From positions 2,046,001 through 2,110,000 of the forward strand of contig NZ_CP104272.1 of the NCBI RefSeq assembly GCF_025244865.1: a stretch of DNA of 64,000 nucleotides, given 5' to 3'. Shown here in pieces: positions 47,204 through 56,289 of the stretch (positions within the stretch are counted from its first letter, which is position 1; each line of letters starts with the position of its first letter). The notes under the pieces were generated by a model. That model saw only the letters and a list, made by a program, of their open reading frames with translations. It was not told the DNA's origin and searched no databases. The DNA is from Arthrobacter sp. zg-Y1110 (GTDB taxonomy: Bacteria > Actinomycetota > Actinomycetes > Actinomycetales > Micrococcaceae). A program made the translations under genes and the position numbers.

Positions 47204-47641
47204 GTGAATCCCCACGTTTCCGTGGTCACCGTAGGCGTACGGGACCTCGAAGTAACTTACGCGTTCTACGTTTCGCGGCTCGGCTGGGAAACAGTGCAGT
47301 ACGTCCCCGACGAGGTGATCTTCTTCCAGATCAACCATGGGCTGCTTCTGGCCTTTTTCCGGGCCGACCATCTGGCGGCGGAAGCCGGCGCGGTCGGCGA
47401 GCTCCACAACGCCCCGGTCACCCTCGGGCACAACGTGGACTCGGCCGCAGAGGTAGACGCCGTGCTGGCCAACGCCGCCGGCGCCGGCGGGATCATCACC
47501 GCCCCCGGAACCCAGATGAGCTGGGGCGGCTATTCCGGCTACTTCACGGACCCCGACGGGCTGCGCTGGGAAGTCTGCTTCAACCCCGGCCTCAGGGTGG
47601 ACGACGCCGGCCGGGTCACCCTCGCGGTGATCTCCGACTGA
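47204..47641 (+). CDS. VOC-family (glyoxalase/dioxygenase-fold) protein
   Basis: 145 residues. HVSVVTVGVRDLEVTYAFYV, LGHNVDSAAEVDAVLANA and GGYSGYFTDPDGLRWEVCFN are the two halves of a vicinal-oxygen-chelate fold. The metal ligand pattern is incomplete, so binding or lyase function is open. The GTG at 47204 fits the domain start. Confidence 0.82.
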   Translation: MNPHVSVVTVGVRDLEVTYAFYVSRLGWETVQYVPDEVIFFQINHGLLLAFFRADHLAAEAGAVGELHNAPVTLGHNVDSAAEVDAVLANAAGAGGIITAPGTQMSWGGYSGYFTDPDGLRWEVCFNPGLRVDDAGRVTLAVISD

Positions 47642-47648
47642 GTTCCCG

Positions 47649-48437
47649 CTAGAACAGCACGTCCTCCGTCTGCACCGTCTCCGCCGGATCCGGATGCAAC
47701 AGGTACTCGCCGTCGTTGCGCACGTTGCCCACGGCAGGATGGGCTTCGGACAGTACCCAGTCCGCCGCCGTCGCGTAGGCCTGCGCCGTGGCCAGGGCTA
47801 CCAGCGTGGCCGCATCGCGCCGCGCCGGGTCCAGCCAGGCAGCCATGGCGTCCGGGGACAGCGGCAACGGCAGCCGGTCGTGCAGGCCGGCCAGTTCGCG
47901 CAGCGCGGGTTCGGCGCTCTCCGCCGGGGGCGCGGCGACGGTGAGGATCGACGTCGAGAGCAGCCACTTCTCCGGGTCGCCTTCGGCTTTGGCCGGATCC
48001 CGCCACCACTCATACAGGCCGGCAAAGTAGATCGGGGCGCCGTCGGCCCGGGAAACGTGGAACGGACGGCGTTCCTTGCCGGGGCCGGCCTTCCATTCGT
48101 AGTAACCGTCCACCGGCACCGCACAGCGGCGCGAAAGAACCGCCTCACGGAACGTCGGCTTTTCCAGGACGGTCTCGCTGCGGGCATTAAACGCACGGAC
48201 GCCTACGGATGCATCCCCCGCCCACCCCGGAACCAGGCCCCACCGGGCAACGTGGATCTGGCGCACCTGCGTCCGTCCCCGGCCCGGCACGTCCACGAAC
48301 CGTTCGAGGACAACGGGGACGTCCGACGTCGGGGCTACGTTCCAGGACGCCCGCAGTTCCAGACGGGCGTCCGCCTCCGCTTCAGCCTCGGCCACGAGGT
48401 CCCCCACGGAGCGGGCCATAACGTATCTTCCGCACAT
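47649..48437 (-). CDS. SOS response-associated peptidase, SRAP/YedK family
   Basis: 262 residues. Starts MCGRYVMAR: Cys2, exposed after Met removal, forms a covalent link to abasic sites in single-stranded DNA. Other landmarks: FNARSET, CAVPVDGYYEW (catalytic Glu) and LHDRLPLPL (His). It shields abasic sites at forks. ATG at 48437 follows GGAGG; the frame opens upstream to 48518 without sense. No LexA box is visible before it. Confidence 0.9.
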   Translation of the reverse strand: MCGRYVMARSVGDLVAEAEAEADARLELRASWNVAPTSDVPVVLERFVDVPGRGRTQVRQIHVARWGLVPGWAGDASVGVRAFNARSETVLEKPTFREAVLSRRCAVPVDGYYEWKAGPGKERRPFHVSRADGAPIYFAGLYEWWRDPAKAEGDPEKWLLSTSILTVAAPPAESAEPALRELAGLHDRLPLPLSPDAMAAWLDPARRDAATLVALATAQAYATAADWVLSEAHPAVGNVRNDGEYLLHPDPAETVQTEDVLF

Positions 48438-48523
48438 GCCTCCAGTCTGCCACCGGGAATGCCGCCGGCCGGAATAGTGTTGGATGAGGCAACAATCCAT
48501 TTCGACGAAGAGGAGCAACCATC

Positions 48524-48796
48524 GTGGCTGCCACTGCTGAAGCTTTCACCCCCGCAACCGGAACCATCACCATGTTCTCCACCTCCTGGTGCGGATACTG
48601 CCGGCGGCTGAAGTCGCAGCTGGATGCCCAGGGCATCGGTTACACCGAGGTAAACATCGAGGACGTGGAAGGGACTGCGGAGCTGGTGGCCTCGCTCAAC
48701 GGCGGCAACCAGACCGTCCCGACCGTGATTTTCCCGGACGGTTCCGCGGCCACAAACCCTTCCGCTTCCGAGGTGAAGTCCCGCCTCGGCCTCTAG
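48524..48796 (+). CDS. Mycoredoxin (glutaredoxin-like)
   Basis: 90 residues. TMFSTSWCGYCRRLKSQLDA gives the redox pair Cys23-Cys26; NGGNQTVPTVIFPDG holds the cis-proline and NPSASEVKSRL the C-terminal helix. It reduces protein-mycothiol mixed disulfides. The start is GTG behind GAGGAG. Divergent from the SRAP gene. Confidence 0.9.
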   Translation: MAATAEAFTPATGTITMFSTSWCGYCRRLKSQLDAQGIGYTEVNIEDVEGTAELVASLNGGNQTVPTVIFPDGSAATNPSASEVKSRLGL

Positions 48797-48839
48797 CGGA
48801 TAGGGCCCCTCGGGCCCGGTGGACGGCGGAACGGCGTGC

Positions 48840-48867
48840 TTGACTCTCGGTTACTGAGTAGTAGTGT
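48840..48867 (+). promoter_or_regulatory. Promoter of the secreted hypothetical protein
   Basis: -35 TTGACT (48840-48845), 16-bp spacer, -10 TAGTGT (48862-48867). The ATG follows at 48917 with a good ribosome site. Confidence 0.5.
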
Positions 48868-48916
48868 GGGGGCTCTTCCAGAGGGAACGGGTATTACCGG
48901 GACACGAAGGAGCGAG

Positions 48917-49426
48917 ATGAAGACCACGATGACACGGGCCGCCGTCCTCCTATCGACAGCCGGACTGATCGCCGGTTCCGCGGTTTTCGCGGCACCGGCC
49001 TCAGCGTCCGTCGCCGAATGCGAACCCGGGTCCACGGCAACTACGTTCACGCGGTCCTCCGCGGGCCGGGAAGCAGCCGGCACGGCAACGCTCACGAACA
49101 GTTCCACGGTCACTGCACCTGTCGCGCTCACCAGTGAACGTTCCGTCACCAGCCAGGCGTCTACCAAGGGGCCGGTGCCGCTCAGTGCAATCCTTCCCGC
49201 TGTGCGGACCGAGGTCAGCCCGCTGGCGTTCGAAACCGCCACCTGGCGTGCCGGGCAGTCGATAATCCAGCTGACCTTGCCGGCGGGCCAGGCACAGGAT
49301 GTGACATACGGGTTCAACCTGATGTCGTTTTCCGGGTCGCAGCAGGAATGCGGGCTGGACGGACGCTTCGGTCCCGCAACGGACTTCAGCGGCACCGTTC
49401 CGACCGGAACCTTCGTGGACTTCTAG
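48917..49426 (+). CDS. Secreted hypothetical protein
   Basis: 169 residues. Sec-type signal peptide (about residues 1-30, cleavage near APASA-S), then a Ser/Thr-rich beta-type mature domain with two cysteines. GAAGGAG precedes the ATG. No known domain recognised. Confidence 0.75.
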   Translation: MKTTMTRAAVLLSTAGLIAGSAVFAAPASASVAECEPGSTATTFTRSSAGREAAGTATLTNSSTVTAPVALTSERSVTSQASTKGPVPLSAILPAVRTEVSPLAFETATWRAGQSIIQLTLPAGQAQDVTYGFNLMSFSGSQQECGLDGRFGPATDFSGTVPTGTFVDF

Positions 49427-49457
49427 CGCCGCGGGTGGGAACCTGCCGGGCGGTGAG

Positions 49458-50474
49458 TCAGGGACGCAGCAGTGCCTTTATGGTCCGCCGTTCGTCCATG
49501 GCCCGGTAGGCTTCCGGGGCCTCACCCAGCGGCAGCTCCAGGGTAAAGACCTTCCCCGGGTCGATTTTCCGCTGCAGGATCAGCCCCATGAGTTCGGGCA
49601 GGAACCGGCGCACCGGAGCCGGGCCGCCCAGCAGGTGAACCTCAGCGAAAAAGAGCTGTTCGCCGGGCAGCTGCACGCCGTGCGGCACCCCCACGTAGCC
49701 CATATGCCCGCCGGGGCGGGTGCAGCCGATGCCCTGCAGCATCGAAGCCTGCGTCCCCACTGCCTCCACCACGCTCTGGGCGCCCAGCCCGCCGGTCAGC
49801 TGGCGCACCGCTGCCACGCCGTCGTCGCCGCGTTCCTGGACAATGTCCGTGGCTCCGAACTCCCGGGCCAGTTCCTGCCGGTCCGGGTGGCCGCTCATGG
49901 CGATGATCCGTTCGGCGCCCATCTGCCGGGCGGCCAGCACGGCCAGGAGGCCCACCGCGCCGTCGCCCACCACCGCAACCGTCTTGCCGGGGCCGGCTTC
50001 GGCAGCAGCCGCCCCGAACCAGCCGGTACCGAGCACGTCCGAAGCGGCGAGCAGCGACGGGACCACGTCCGCTTCCGGCGGTTCCGCCGTCGCCACGAGC
50101 GTGCCGTCCGCGAGGGGAACCCGTACATACTCGGCCTGCGCTCCGCCGACGCCCACGGCATGGACACACCGGCTCTGATAACCCGCGGCGCAGATTTCGC
50201 AGGTGTTGTCGGAGGCGAAGAAGGAGCCCACCACAAACTGGCCCGGCCGGATCAGGGAAACCGCTGCCCCGGTTTCTTCGACTACGCCCACGTATTCATG
50301 CCCCATCGGGCGGGGGCGGCGCACCGGGTCGATGCCCCGGTACGGCCACAGGTCCGATCCGCAGACGCAGGCCGCCACCACCCTCAGGATGGCGTCAGTG
50401 GATTCCTGGAGTACCGGCCGGGGGACATCCTCCACCCGGACATCCCGTTCTCCGTACAACAGGGTTCCTAGCAT
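49458..50474 (-). CDS. Zinc-dependent alcohol dehydrogenase (MDR superfamily)
   Basis: 338 residues. [14 protein letters not shown] and [10 protein letters not shown] supply catalytic zinc ligands; [12 protein letters not shown] carries only part of the four-cysteine structural zinc lobe. Cofactor fold [19 protein letters not shown]. The start ATG at 50474 follows AGGAAG. Broad substrate class; not the mycothiol enzyme, which is next door. Confidence 0.85.
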   Translation of the reverse strand: MLGTLLYGERDVRVEDVPRPVLQESTDAILRVVAACVCGSDLWPYRGIDPVRRPRPMGHEYVGVVEETGAAVSLIRPGQFVVGSFFASDNTCEICAAGYQSRCVHAVGVGGAQAEYVRVPLADGTLVATAEPPEADVVPSLLAASDVLGTGWFGAAAAEAGPGKTVAVVGDGAVGLLAVLAARQMGAERIIAMSGHPDRQELAREFGATDIVQERGDDGVAAVRQLTGGLGAQSVVEAVGTQASMLQGIGCTRPGGHMGYVGVPHGVQLPGEQLFFAEVHLLGGPAPVRRFLPELMGLILQRKIDPGKVFTLELPLGEAPEAYRAMDERRTIKALLRP

Positions 50475-50686
50475 GGGCACTTCCTGGTGTTGGCGGCTGG
50501 CAGACTCCGGACCCGTTCCTGCCTTCCATGCTAGGACGGTGCCCGGCCCGGCGGCAGGTCCTGGCGGTTGAGCCGGGAGCGGAAGGGCAATTCCGGCTTC
50601 GCCCCCGGCGCTCCGGGTCCATAGGATGGGAAGCGGGATGCTGGACTCAGGCTTCCCGCCCGGACATCGAAAGAGGCAGCACACTC

Positions 50687-51772
50687 ATGGTTCATAAGGT
50701 TCAGGCCGTAGTCGTCAAGGAAAAGAACGCCCCCGTCTCCCTGGAGACCATCCTGGTTCCGGACCCCGGGCCCGGCGAAGCGCTGGTGGACATCCTCACC
50801 TGCGGCGTCTGCCATACCGACCTGCACTACAAGCAGGGCGCCATCAATGATGACTATCCGTTCCTGCTCGGACACGAAGCCACCGGCGTCGTGTCCGCCG
50901 TCGGTCCCGACGTTACCGAGGTAGCCCCCGGGGACCGTGTGGTGCTGAACTGGCGCGCTGTCTGCGGCGAATGCCGCGCCTGCCGCAAGGGCGAGCCGCA
51001 GTACTGCTTCAACACCGCCAACGCCACGCAGAAGATGACCCTGGAGGACGGCACCGAGCTGACGCCCGCGCTGGGCATCGGCGCGTTCGCGGAGAAGACC
51101 CTCGTGGCCGCCGGCCAGTGCACCAAGGTGGACGAGGACGTCGACGCCGCAGCGGTGGGCCTGCTCGGCTGCGGCGTTATGGCCGGCATCGGTGCCGCCA
51201 TCAACACCGGCGCCGTGCAGCGCGGGGAATCCGTGGCCGTCATCGGCTGCGGCGGCGTGGGCATTGCCGCCGTCGCCGGCGCGAAACTGGCCGGAGCCAC
51301 CACCATCATCGCCGTGGACATCGACTCCGCCAAGGTCGAACTGGCCATGGCCCAGGGCGCCACGCACGGCATCAACTCCAAGGACGAAGATCCGGTGGAA
51401 GCCATCCGCGCCCTCACCGGCGGCTTCGGCGCCGACGTCGTGATTGACGCGGTGGGACGCCCGGAAACCTATAAGCAGGCCTTCTACGCGCGCGACCTCG
51501 CCGGCCGCGTGGTGCTGGTGGGTGTGCCGAACCCGGAGATGACGATCGAACTGCCGCTGGCGGACGTGTTCGGCCGCGGCGGCTCCCTGAAGTCCTCCTG
51601 GTACGGCGACTGCCTGCCCTCCCGGGACTTCCCCATGCTGGTGGAGCAGTACAAGCTCGGCCGGCTGGACCTGGATGCCTTCGTCACCGAGCGCATCGGC
51701 CTGGGCGACATCGAGGAAGCCTTCACCAAGATGCATGACGGCAAGGTCCTGCGTTCGGTGGTGGAACTGTAA
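50687..51772 (+). CDS. mscR: S-(hydroxymethyl)mycothiol dehydrogenase
   Basis: 361 residues; oxidises the formaldehyde-mycothiol adduct with NAD and can reduce S-nitrosomycothiol. Catalytic zinc: CGVCHTD (Cys42), GHE (His63). Structural zinc: Cys93, 96, 99, 107 ([16 protein letters not shown]). Long cofactor fold [24 protein letters not shown] hydrolase follows with a one-base overlap. Confidence 0.9.
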   Translation: MVHKVQAVVVKEKNAPVSLETILVPDPGPGEALVDILTCGVCHTDLHYKQGAINDDYPFLLGHEATGVVSAVGPDVTEVAPGDRVVLNWRAVCGECRACRKGEPQYCFNTANATQKMTLEDGTELTPALGIGAFAEKTLVAAGQCTKVDEDVDAAAVGLLGCGVMAGIGAAINTGAVQRGESVAVIGCGGVGIAAVAGAKLAGATTIIAVDIDSAKVELAMAQGATHGINSKDEDPVEAIRALTGGFGADVVIDAVGRPETYKQAFYARDLAGRVVLVGVPNPEMTIELPLADVFGRGGSLKSSWYGDCLPSRDFPMLVEQYKLGRLDLDAFVTERIGLGDIEEAFTKMHDGKVLRSVVEL

Positions 51773-52413
51773 TGTTCCGCATCGACAACGTGGTCACCTC
51801 GGGAACCTTCTCCCTGGACGGCGGCACCTGGGACGTGGACAACAACGTCTGGATTGTCGGCGACGACGCCCAGGTGATCGTCATCGACCCCGCCCACAAC
51901 ATCAACGCGATCGCCGAAGCCGTGGGCGACCGGGAGGTCATGGCCATCCTGCTCACCCACGGGCATGACGACCACATCCGTGCCGTCGGCAAGGCACGGG
52001 ACCGCTTCAGCGCCCCGGTGTTCCTGCACGCCGCAGACCGGATGCTGTGGGACGCCGTGTTCCCCGACGAGGGACCGGACGATGTGATCGAGGACGGCGA
52101 CACGTTCGAGATTGCCGGCCACACGCTGCGCGCCCTGCACACGCCGGGGCACTCCCCCGGATCGGTCTGCTTCTCGCTGGCCGCCGGCGAAGACGTTCCG
52201 GAGCCCGTGGTGTTCAGCGGCGACACGCTGTTTAACGGCGGTCCCGGCGCCACCGGCCGTTCCTACAGCGACTTCCCGACCATCATCGCGTCCATCCGGG
52301 AACGGCTGCTGACGCTGCCGGCCGAGACGAAGGTGCTCACCGGGCACGGGGACTCGACGTCGATCGCCGCCGAAGGTCCGCACCTGCAGGAATGGATCGA
52401 CCGGGGGCACTAG
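51772..52413 (+). CDS. MBL-fold hydrolase in the formaldehyde detoxification operon
   Basis: 213 residues. Metal motif THGHDDH (H63, H65, D67, H68), HTPGHSPGS, FSGDTLF. In actinobacteria this gene follows mscR and is the likely S-formylmycothiol hydrolase; this role is from gene context. Its ATG shares one base with the mscR stop (TAATG). Confidence 0.85.
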   Translation: MFRIDNVVTSGTFSLDGGTWDVDNNVWIVGDDAQVIVIDPAHNINAIAEAVGDREVMAILLTHGHDDHIRAVGKARDRFSAPVFLHAADRMLWDAVFPDEGPDDVIEDGDTFEIAGHTLRALHTPGHSPGSVCFSLAAGEDVPEPVVFSGDTLFNGGPGATGRSYSDFPTIIASIRERLLTLPAETKVLTGHGDSTSIAAEGPHLQEWIDRGH

Positions 52414-52456
52414 GACCCGCCGCGATCTGCCATGCGCATGCCTTGACCGTCCGGGT

Positions 52457-52462
52457 TAGGGT
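52457..52462 (+). promoter_or_regulatory. -10 box of zinc-ribbon paralogue 1 (leaderless type)
   Basis: TAGGGT, six bases, ATG at 52469. The same box and spacing precede the next paralogue. Confidence 0.5.
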
Positions 52463-52468
52463 ATGCGC

Positions 52469-53020
52469 ATGGGGGATCACCGCGAGATGCTGCTGGATTT
52501 GTCCGCGGACGACGCAGGCGCCGAAGCGCGGATGCACGAGGTGCGTTCATGGCTCCGGGCCAGCGGTTGGAGCGCACCCGCGCCCCACAACTACGACTAC
52601 CTCTACAGCGAGCATGTGTCCGACGGTCCGGGCCCCCGCCTGACGGAGCAACTGGACCCTCGCTCGCCGGATTTTGTCTTCACCTTCATTCCCGGCCGCG
52701 ATCTCTATCTCCATGGCGACAGCACGGGGGGCCCGGAGTGCCGCAAATGCGGTGAAGCCACGGACATCGACGACGTCGCGGGAATGGTCCAGGAATGGCT
52801 GGACTCGCACGAGGAACCGGACCTCACCTGTCCCCGCTGTTCATGGCACGCGCCCTGGGGAAACTGGGACCTCAGCTGGTCACTGGTGGTTTCCTCGTTT
52901 GCCGTCATCATCCACCAGGACTCCCACACCCCGGACCAACAGGCATTTGCCCAGCACCTTAAGTCGCAGTTGCAGGCCGACCTCGGCGGGCGATGGGTGC
53001 TCATGCACTATCACAGCTAG
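52469..53020 (+). CDS. Zinc-ribbon-like hypothetical protein, paralogue 1
   Basis: 183 residues. Two Cys pairs: CRKC (about 91-94) and CPRC (about 121-124) in DLTCPRCSWHAPWG; N-terminus LSADDAGAEARMHEVRSWL; C-terminal LQADLGGRWVLMHYHS. Cytosolic; not recognised. An in-frame ATG at 52463 exists, but the paralogue shows 52469 is the start. Confidence 0.7.
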   Translation: MGDHREMLLDLSADDAGAEARMHEVRSWLRASGWSAPAPHNYDYLYSEHVSDGPGPRLTEQLDPRSPDFVFTFIPGRDLYLHGDSTGGPECRKCGEATDIDDVAGMVQEWLDSHEEPDLTCPRCSWHAPWGNWDLSWSLVVSSFAVIIHQDSHTPDQQAFAQHLKSQLQADLGGRWVLMHYHS

Positions 53021-53121
53021 GATCCTTGCAGTCCGAATCGTCAGGCCCCGGTACGGAAGAGCGTTTCCTGCAGCACACCCCACCGTGTGCAGCGGGTCGG
53101 GACAGAAAAGCCATCCCGTAG

Positions 53122-53127
53122 TAGGGT
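53122..53127 (+). promoter_or_regulatory. -10 box of zinc-ribbon paralogue 2 (leaderless type)
   Basis: TAGGGT, six bases, ATG at 53134; the duplicated copy of the element at 52457. Confidence 0.5.
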
Positions 53128-53133
53128 CAGCGC

Positions 53134-53712
53134 ATGGGGGATACTCGTGCGCAGCTGCTGGATTTGTCCGTGGACGACGCAGGCGCCGAAGCGCGCATGC
53201 ACGAGGTACGGAAATGGTTCCGGGACAACGGTTGGAGCGCCCCCGACCCACAGGTCTACGACGATCGGCACAGCCAGGAGGTGTCCGACGGACCCGGCCC
53301 CCGCCTCATAGGGCAACTGGATCCCCACCGGCCGTACTTTGTCTTCACCTTCATTCCAGGTCTTAACGTCTATTTCCTGGGCGACAGCACGGCCGGACCG
53401 AAGTGCCGGCAATGCGACGAAGAACTGGACATCGACGTGGTTTCCAGGATGATCCAGGGGTGGTTGGACTCGGGTCAGGAACCTGACCTGACCTGTCCCC
53501 GCTGCTCGTGGCACGCCCCCTGGGGGCGCTGGGAGCTCAGCACCTCCCTGGTTGTCGCCTCGTTTGCCGTCATCATCGACCGGGACTGGCATGTCCCGAT
53601 CGGCCAGGATTGGCGTACCGCGGTGGATCCGTACGACCTTCCACGACGTTTTGTGGAGGAGTTGCAGGCCGATCTCGGCGGGCACTGGGTGTTTATGTAT
53701 TTTCACGACTAA
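53134..53712 (+). CDS. Zinc-ribbon-like hypothetical protein, paralogue 2
   Basis: 192 residues, homologous to paralogue 1 from the first codon (MGDxR-x-LLDLS-DDAGAEARMHEVR) to the end (LQADLGGHWVFMYFHD). Both Cys pairs are kept (CRQC, CPRC). It carries a short insert before the C-terminal segment (WRTAVDPYDLPRRFVEE). The starts are 665 bases apart, marking a tandem duplication that included the promoter. Confidence 0.7.
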   Translation: MGDTRAQLLDLSVDDAGAEARMHEVRKWFRDNGWSAPDPQVYDDRHSQEVSDGPGPRLIGQLDPHRPYFVFTFIPGLNVYFLGDSTAGPKCRQCDEELDIDVVSRMIQGWLDSGQEPDLTCPRCSWHAPWGRWELSTSLVVASFAVIIDRDWHVPIGQDWRTAVDPYDLPRRFVEELQADLGGHWVFMYFHD

Positions 53713-53777
53713 GACCTTCGAAGCGGCTGAATCCGCAGGCCCTTGTTTCGGCTGGCGGCCCGCCGGAGACTTGTTCC

Positions 53778-54596
53778 ATGGCACTGCAGATCAGCCCCGC
53801 ATTCTGGAAGTTCCTGCCCCAGCTGCGCTACGAGCCCACGCCGCGGCGTATCCGTGCACAGCTCGGCGGCAACACCGTGGTGGACTCCACCGACGCCGTG
53901 CTGGCCTACGAGCCGCGGCGGGTCACCCCCATCTACGCAGTGCCCGCCGAGGACATTGCGGCAGAGGTGACTGCTGCATCGGAGCCCGACGGCGACCCGC
54001 TGGCCGAGGTGCCCCCGGATGCCCTGATGGACCCGCGCTATCCGTTCTCCGCGCACACGGCCCCCGGCCAGCCACTCGACCTGCGCGCTGGATCGCACGA
54101 GCTGTCCGGAGCCGGGTTCCGACCGGATGATGCGGATCTCGGCGGGTATGTGCTGCTGGACTTCAACGCGTTTGACCGGTGGCTGGAGGAAGACCAGGTG
54201 GTCGAGGGGCACCCCCGGGATCCCTTCCACCGGGTGGACGCCCGGGATTCCTCGCGTGCGGTGCGGGTGCATCTGGACGGACAGCTGCTGGCAGAGACCC
54301 GCCAGCCGCTGCTCGTCTACGAAACCATGCTTCCGCCGCGGACCTACTTTCCGCGCGGAGACGTGGACTGGGATGTCCTCAACGCATCGACCTTCCGGTC
54401 CGTCTGTCCGTACAAGGGGACGGCGAACTACTGGTCGGTGACCGGGCATCCGGCGGGCGCGGACCTGGCCTGGTCGTATGAATCGGTGCTGCCCGATTCG
54501 GCGCAGTTGAAGGACCGGGTCTCGTTCTTCGATGAGCGCACCGAGGTCTACGTCGACGACATCAAACAGGAAATCAACTCCCTGTTCCGCTTCTAA
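53778..54596 (+). CDS. DUF427 protein, two-domain
   Basis: 272 residues with two DUF427 beta-tent domains: RRIRAQLGGNTVVDSTDAVL, and AVRVHLDGQLLAETRQPLLV leading to VDWDVLNASTFRSVCPYKG and ANYWSV. Function unknown in most bacteria. A GGAG lies before the ATG. Confidence 0.85.
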   Translation: MALQISPAFWKFLPQLRYEPTPRRIRAQLGGNTVVDSTDAVLAYEPRRVTPIYAVPAEDIAAEVTAASEPDGDPLAEVPPDALMDPRYPFSAHTAPGQPLDLRAGSHELSGAGFRPDDADLGGYVLLDFNAFDRWLEEDQVVEGHPRDPFHRVDARDSSRAVRVHLDGQLLAETRQPLLVYETMLPPRTYFPRGDVDWDVLNASTFRSVCPYKGTANYWSVTGHPAGADLAWSYESVLPDSAQLKDRVSFFDERTEVYVDDIKQEINSLFRF

Positions 54597-54599
54597 AGC

Positions 54600-54710
54600 C
54601 CGGCATACCCACCTCAGCCAGCGCGCCACGCCGCGCATCCTGCCGCTGTTCGAATCCCAGCACCCGCGTGTGCAAATCCAGTGCTTTGTCCTGGTCGTCC
54701 GCGGGCCGAC
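54600..54710 (-). pseudogene. Fragment of a VOC-family gene
   Basis: On the minus strand the DNA reads DDQDKALDLHTRVLGFEQRQ, the classic first strand-helix of a VOC protein, then appears to shift frame into RGVARWLRWV. No intact start or remainder is present. A vestige of a lost gene. Confidence 0.5.
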
Positions 54711-54744
54711 CATCGGGGGGGTCCGCCAACCGCAGCCTGCCACT

Positions 54745-54811
54745 GAGGGGTCCTGTCAAACCCCCGGCTGTGCAGGGCACTGGCCGCTGATTACCGGGAC
54801 TCGTAGCGTTG
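54745..54811 (+). promoter_or_regulatory. Promoter/operator copy A
   Basis: From TCCTGTC (54751) to GCGTTG (54811) this 61-base block matches copy B at 57924-57984 in 49 positions. It includes CCTG...CAGG half-sites around CCCCCGGCTG and a -10 box TAGCGT (54804-54809). It precedes the three-gene operon that begins at 54848. Confidence 0.7.
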
Positions 54812-54847
54812 TTGCCCCAACGCCGCATCAAAAGGGAAGGCAACACC

Positions 54848-55123
54848 ATGTCAACGCCTAATGAATCGTACGAACTTGCCCGCCGGCGCGTCATCGCGAA
54901 GACCGTTTACAAGGGGGTGGTCGGTCTCTGGCTGCTGCTCGCGGTCCTTCAGGTCGCTATCTGGTACTTCACGACGCCGGACGGCTACTTCTGGCCGGCC
55001 TGGCCGATCTTGGGAACTCTTGTCGTCGCAATCATTGCGGGGATCCCCGTCTACGCAGGCCGTCCCGCCATCTCGGATCGCCGTATTGAGGCCGAAGTGG
55101 CTCGGATGCGGCGAGACGGCTGA
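54848..55123 (+). CDS. Small two-helix membrane protein
   Basis: 91 residues: charged start (YELARRRVIAKTVYKG), two membrane helices (VVGLWLLLAVLQVAIWYF and WPILGTLVVAIIAGIPVY), charged end. It resembles 2TM-domain proteins found as a first gene near HTH regulators. AAGGGAAGG precedes the ATG. First gene of the operator-A operon. Confidence 0.75.
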   Translation: MSTPNESYELARRRVIAKTVYKGVVGLWLLLAVLQVAIWYFTTPDGYFWPAWPILGTLVVAIIAGIPVYAGRPAISDRRIEAEVARMRRDG

Positions 55124-55144
55124 CCCGTACCAGGAGAGGACATC

Positions 55145-55564
55145 ATGCTCGACAGCACCCACCAGGTCATCGCAGGCATCGTTCTCCTCACCGTCATCGG
55201 CGTCGCATACGGTGGCCGGTTCGTCTTTACAGCGGTAACCGGACGATTCCCGGCGAACGACCTCCAAAAGAGCTTCTTCCGTGCCGGCCACGCTCACGCG
55301 GGAGTGCTCATCATCCTCGGCCTCCTGATCATGGTGATCGTGCAGGCAAACGGCGTGCCCGAGCCGTTCGCCACGATTTCCCTCGGCGTCCTCGTGGCTG
55401 CAATCCTGATGCCCGCCGGTTTTTTCGTCTCCGTCATCGGCCGCGATCCCACACGGCCCAACCGGGCCATTATGGTTCTCTGGATTGGAGCGGCTGTGCT
55501 AGGCGTCGGCCTGCTGGCCGCAGGCGTCGGACTCATCATTCAGGGGGTCACGTCAGCGCCATGA
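55145..55564 (+). CDS. Hypothetical membrane protein
   Basis: 139 residues, four hydrophobic helices. FRAGHAHAGVLIILGLLIMV resembles haem-type or transport helices but no family is certain. AGGAGAGG precedes the ATG; its stop overlaps the SDR start (ATGA), so all three genes are one operon. Confidence 0.75.
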   Translation: MLDSTHQVIAGIVLLTVIGVAYGGRFVFTAVTGRFPANDLQKSFFRAGHAHAGVLIILGLLIMVIVQANGVPEPFATISLGVLVAAILMPAGFFVSVIGRDPTRPNRAIMVLWIGAAVLGVGLLAAGVGLIIQGVTSAP

Positions 55565-56289
55565 ACATGACTGAGACAGTTGCACTGGTAACCGGAGCGA
55601 ACAGGGGGCTGGGGCGGGAGTTCGTGGCCCAGCTGGTTGAGCGGGGTGCACGGAAGATCTACGCGACAACCCGTCAGCCCGGGAAGGTCAGCCTCCTTGA
55701 GCAGTTGGGAGCGCCCGGCCAGGTCGAAGCCCTCGTCGTGGACATCACCGACCCGGCGACCGTCGAGGCGGCGGCCGCCGCGGCCGCGGATGTGAACCTG
55801 CTGATCAACAACGCGGGCATCGCCACGGCCACGAATCTGCTGACCGGGGACGTCGGCCGTATCCGGGCAGAAATGGACACCCATTTCTGGGGCACCCTGG
55901 ACATGACACGTGCCTTCGCGCCGGTCCTCGCTTCCAACGGGGGCGGCACCATCATGAATGTGATGTCCCTGCTGTCCTTCCGCTCGTATCCGGGAAACGG
56001 TGCCTACGCTGCCGCGAAGGCCGCCGAATGGCAGCTCACCAACAGCACGCGCCTGGAGCTTGCCGACCAGGGCACACATGTCATGGGCGTGCACCTCTCT
56101 TCCACCGATACCGACATGATGAAGGGCTGGGACATTCCCAAGAACGATCCCCGCGTGATCATCTCCGATGTGCTCGATGCCCTGGTGAAGGGGTCGCACG
56201 AGTTTCTGGATGCAGACACGCAAGCCGTCAAGGACCAGCTGAGCCTGCCTCCCGAAGCTTTTTACGCAGGCATGGGCCCCTTCGCCTGA
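55561..56289 (+). CDS. Short-chain dehydrogenase/reductase (SDR), operon A
   Basis: 242 residues. TGANRGLG (about 10-17), NNAG, catalytic Ser in SLLSFRSYP and YAAAK. NADP preference is possible. The stop lies inside the 3-prime end of the opposite reductase gene (28-base overlap). Substrate unknown. Confidence 0.88.
   Translation: MNMTETVALVTGANRGLGREFVAQLVERGARKIYATTRQPGKVSLLEQLGAPGQVEALVVDITDPATVEAAAAAAADVNLLINNAGIATATNLLTGDVGRIRAEMDTHFWGTLDMTRAFAPVLASNGGGTIMNVMSLLSFRSYPGNGAYAAAKAAEWQLTNSTRLELADQGTHVMGVHLSSTDTDMMKGWDIPKNDPRVIISDVLDALVKGSHEFLDADTQAVKDQLSLPPEAFYAGMGPFA

Noticed and set aside
54640..54665. tRNA-like GTTCGAATCC sequence
   Set aside because: No flanking stems for a T-arm, acceptor or anticodon arm; the DNA is better explained as a VOC gene fragment.
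54600..54700. LysR substrate-binding-like reading on the plus strand
   Set aside because: The similarity is short and the opposite strand gives a much stronger VOC match.
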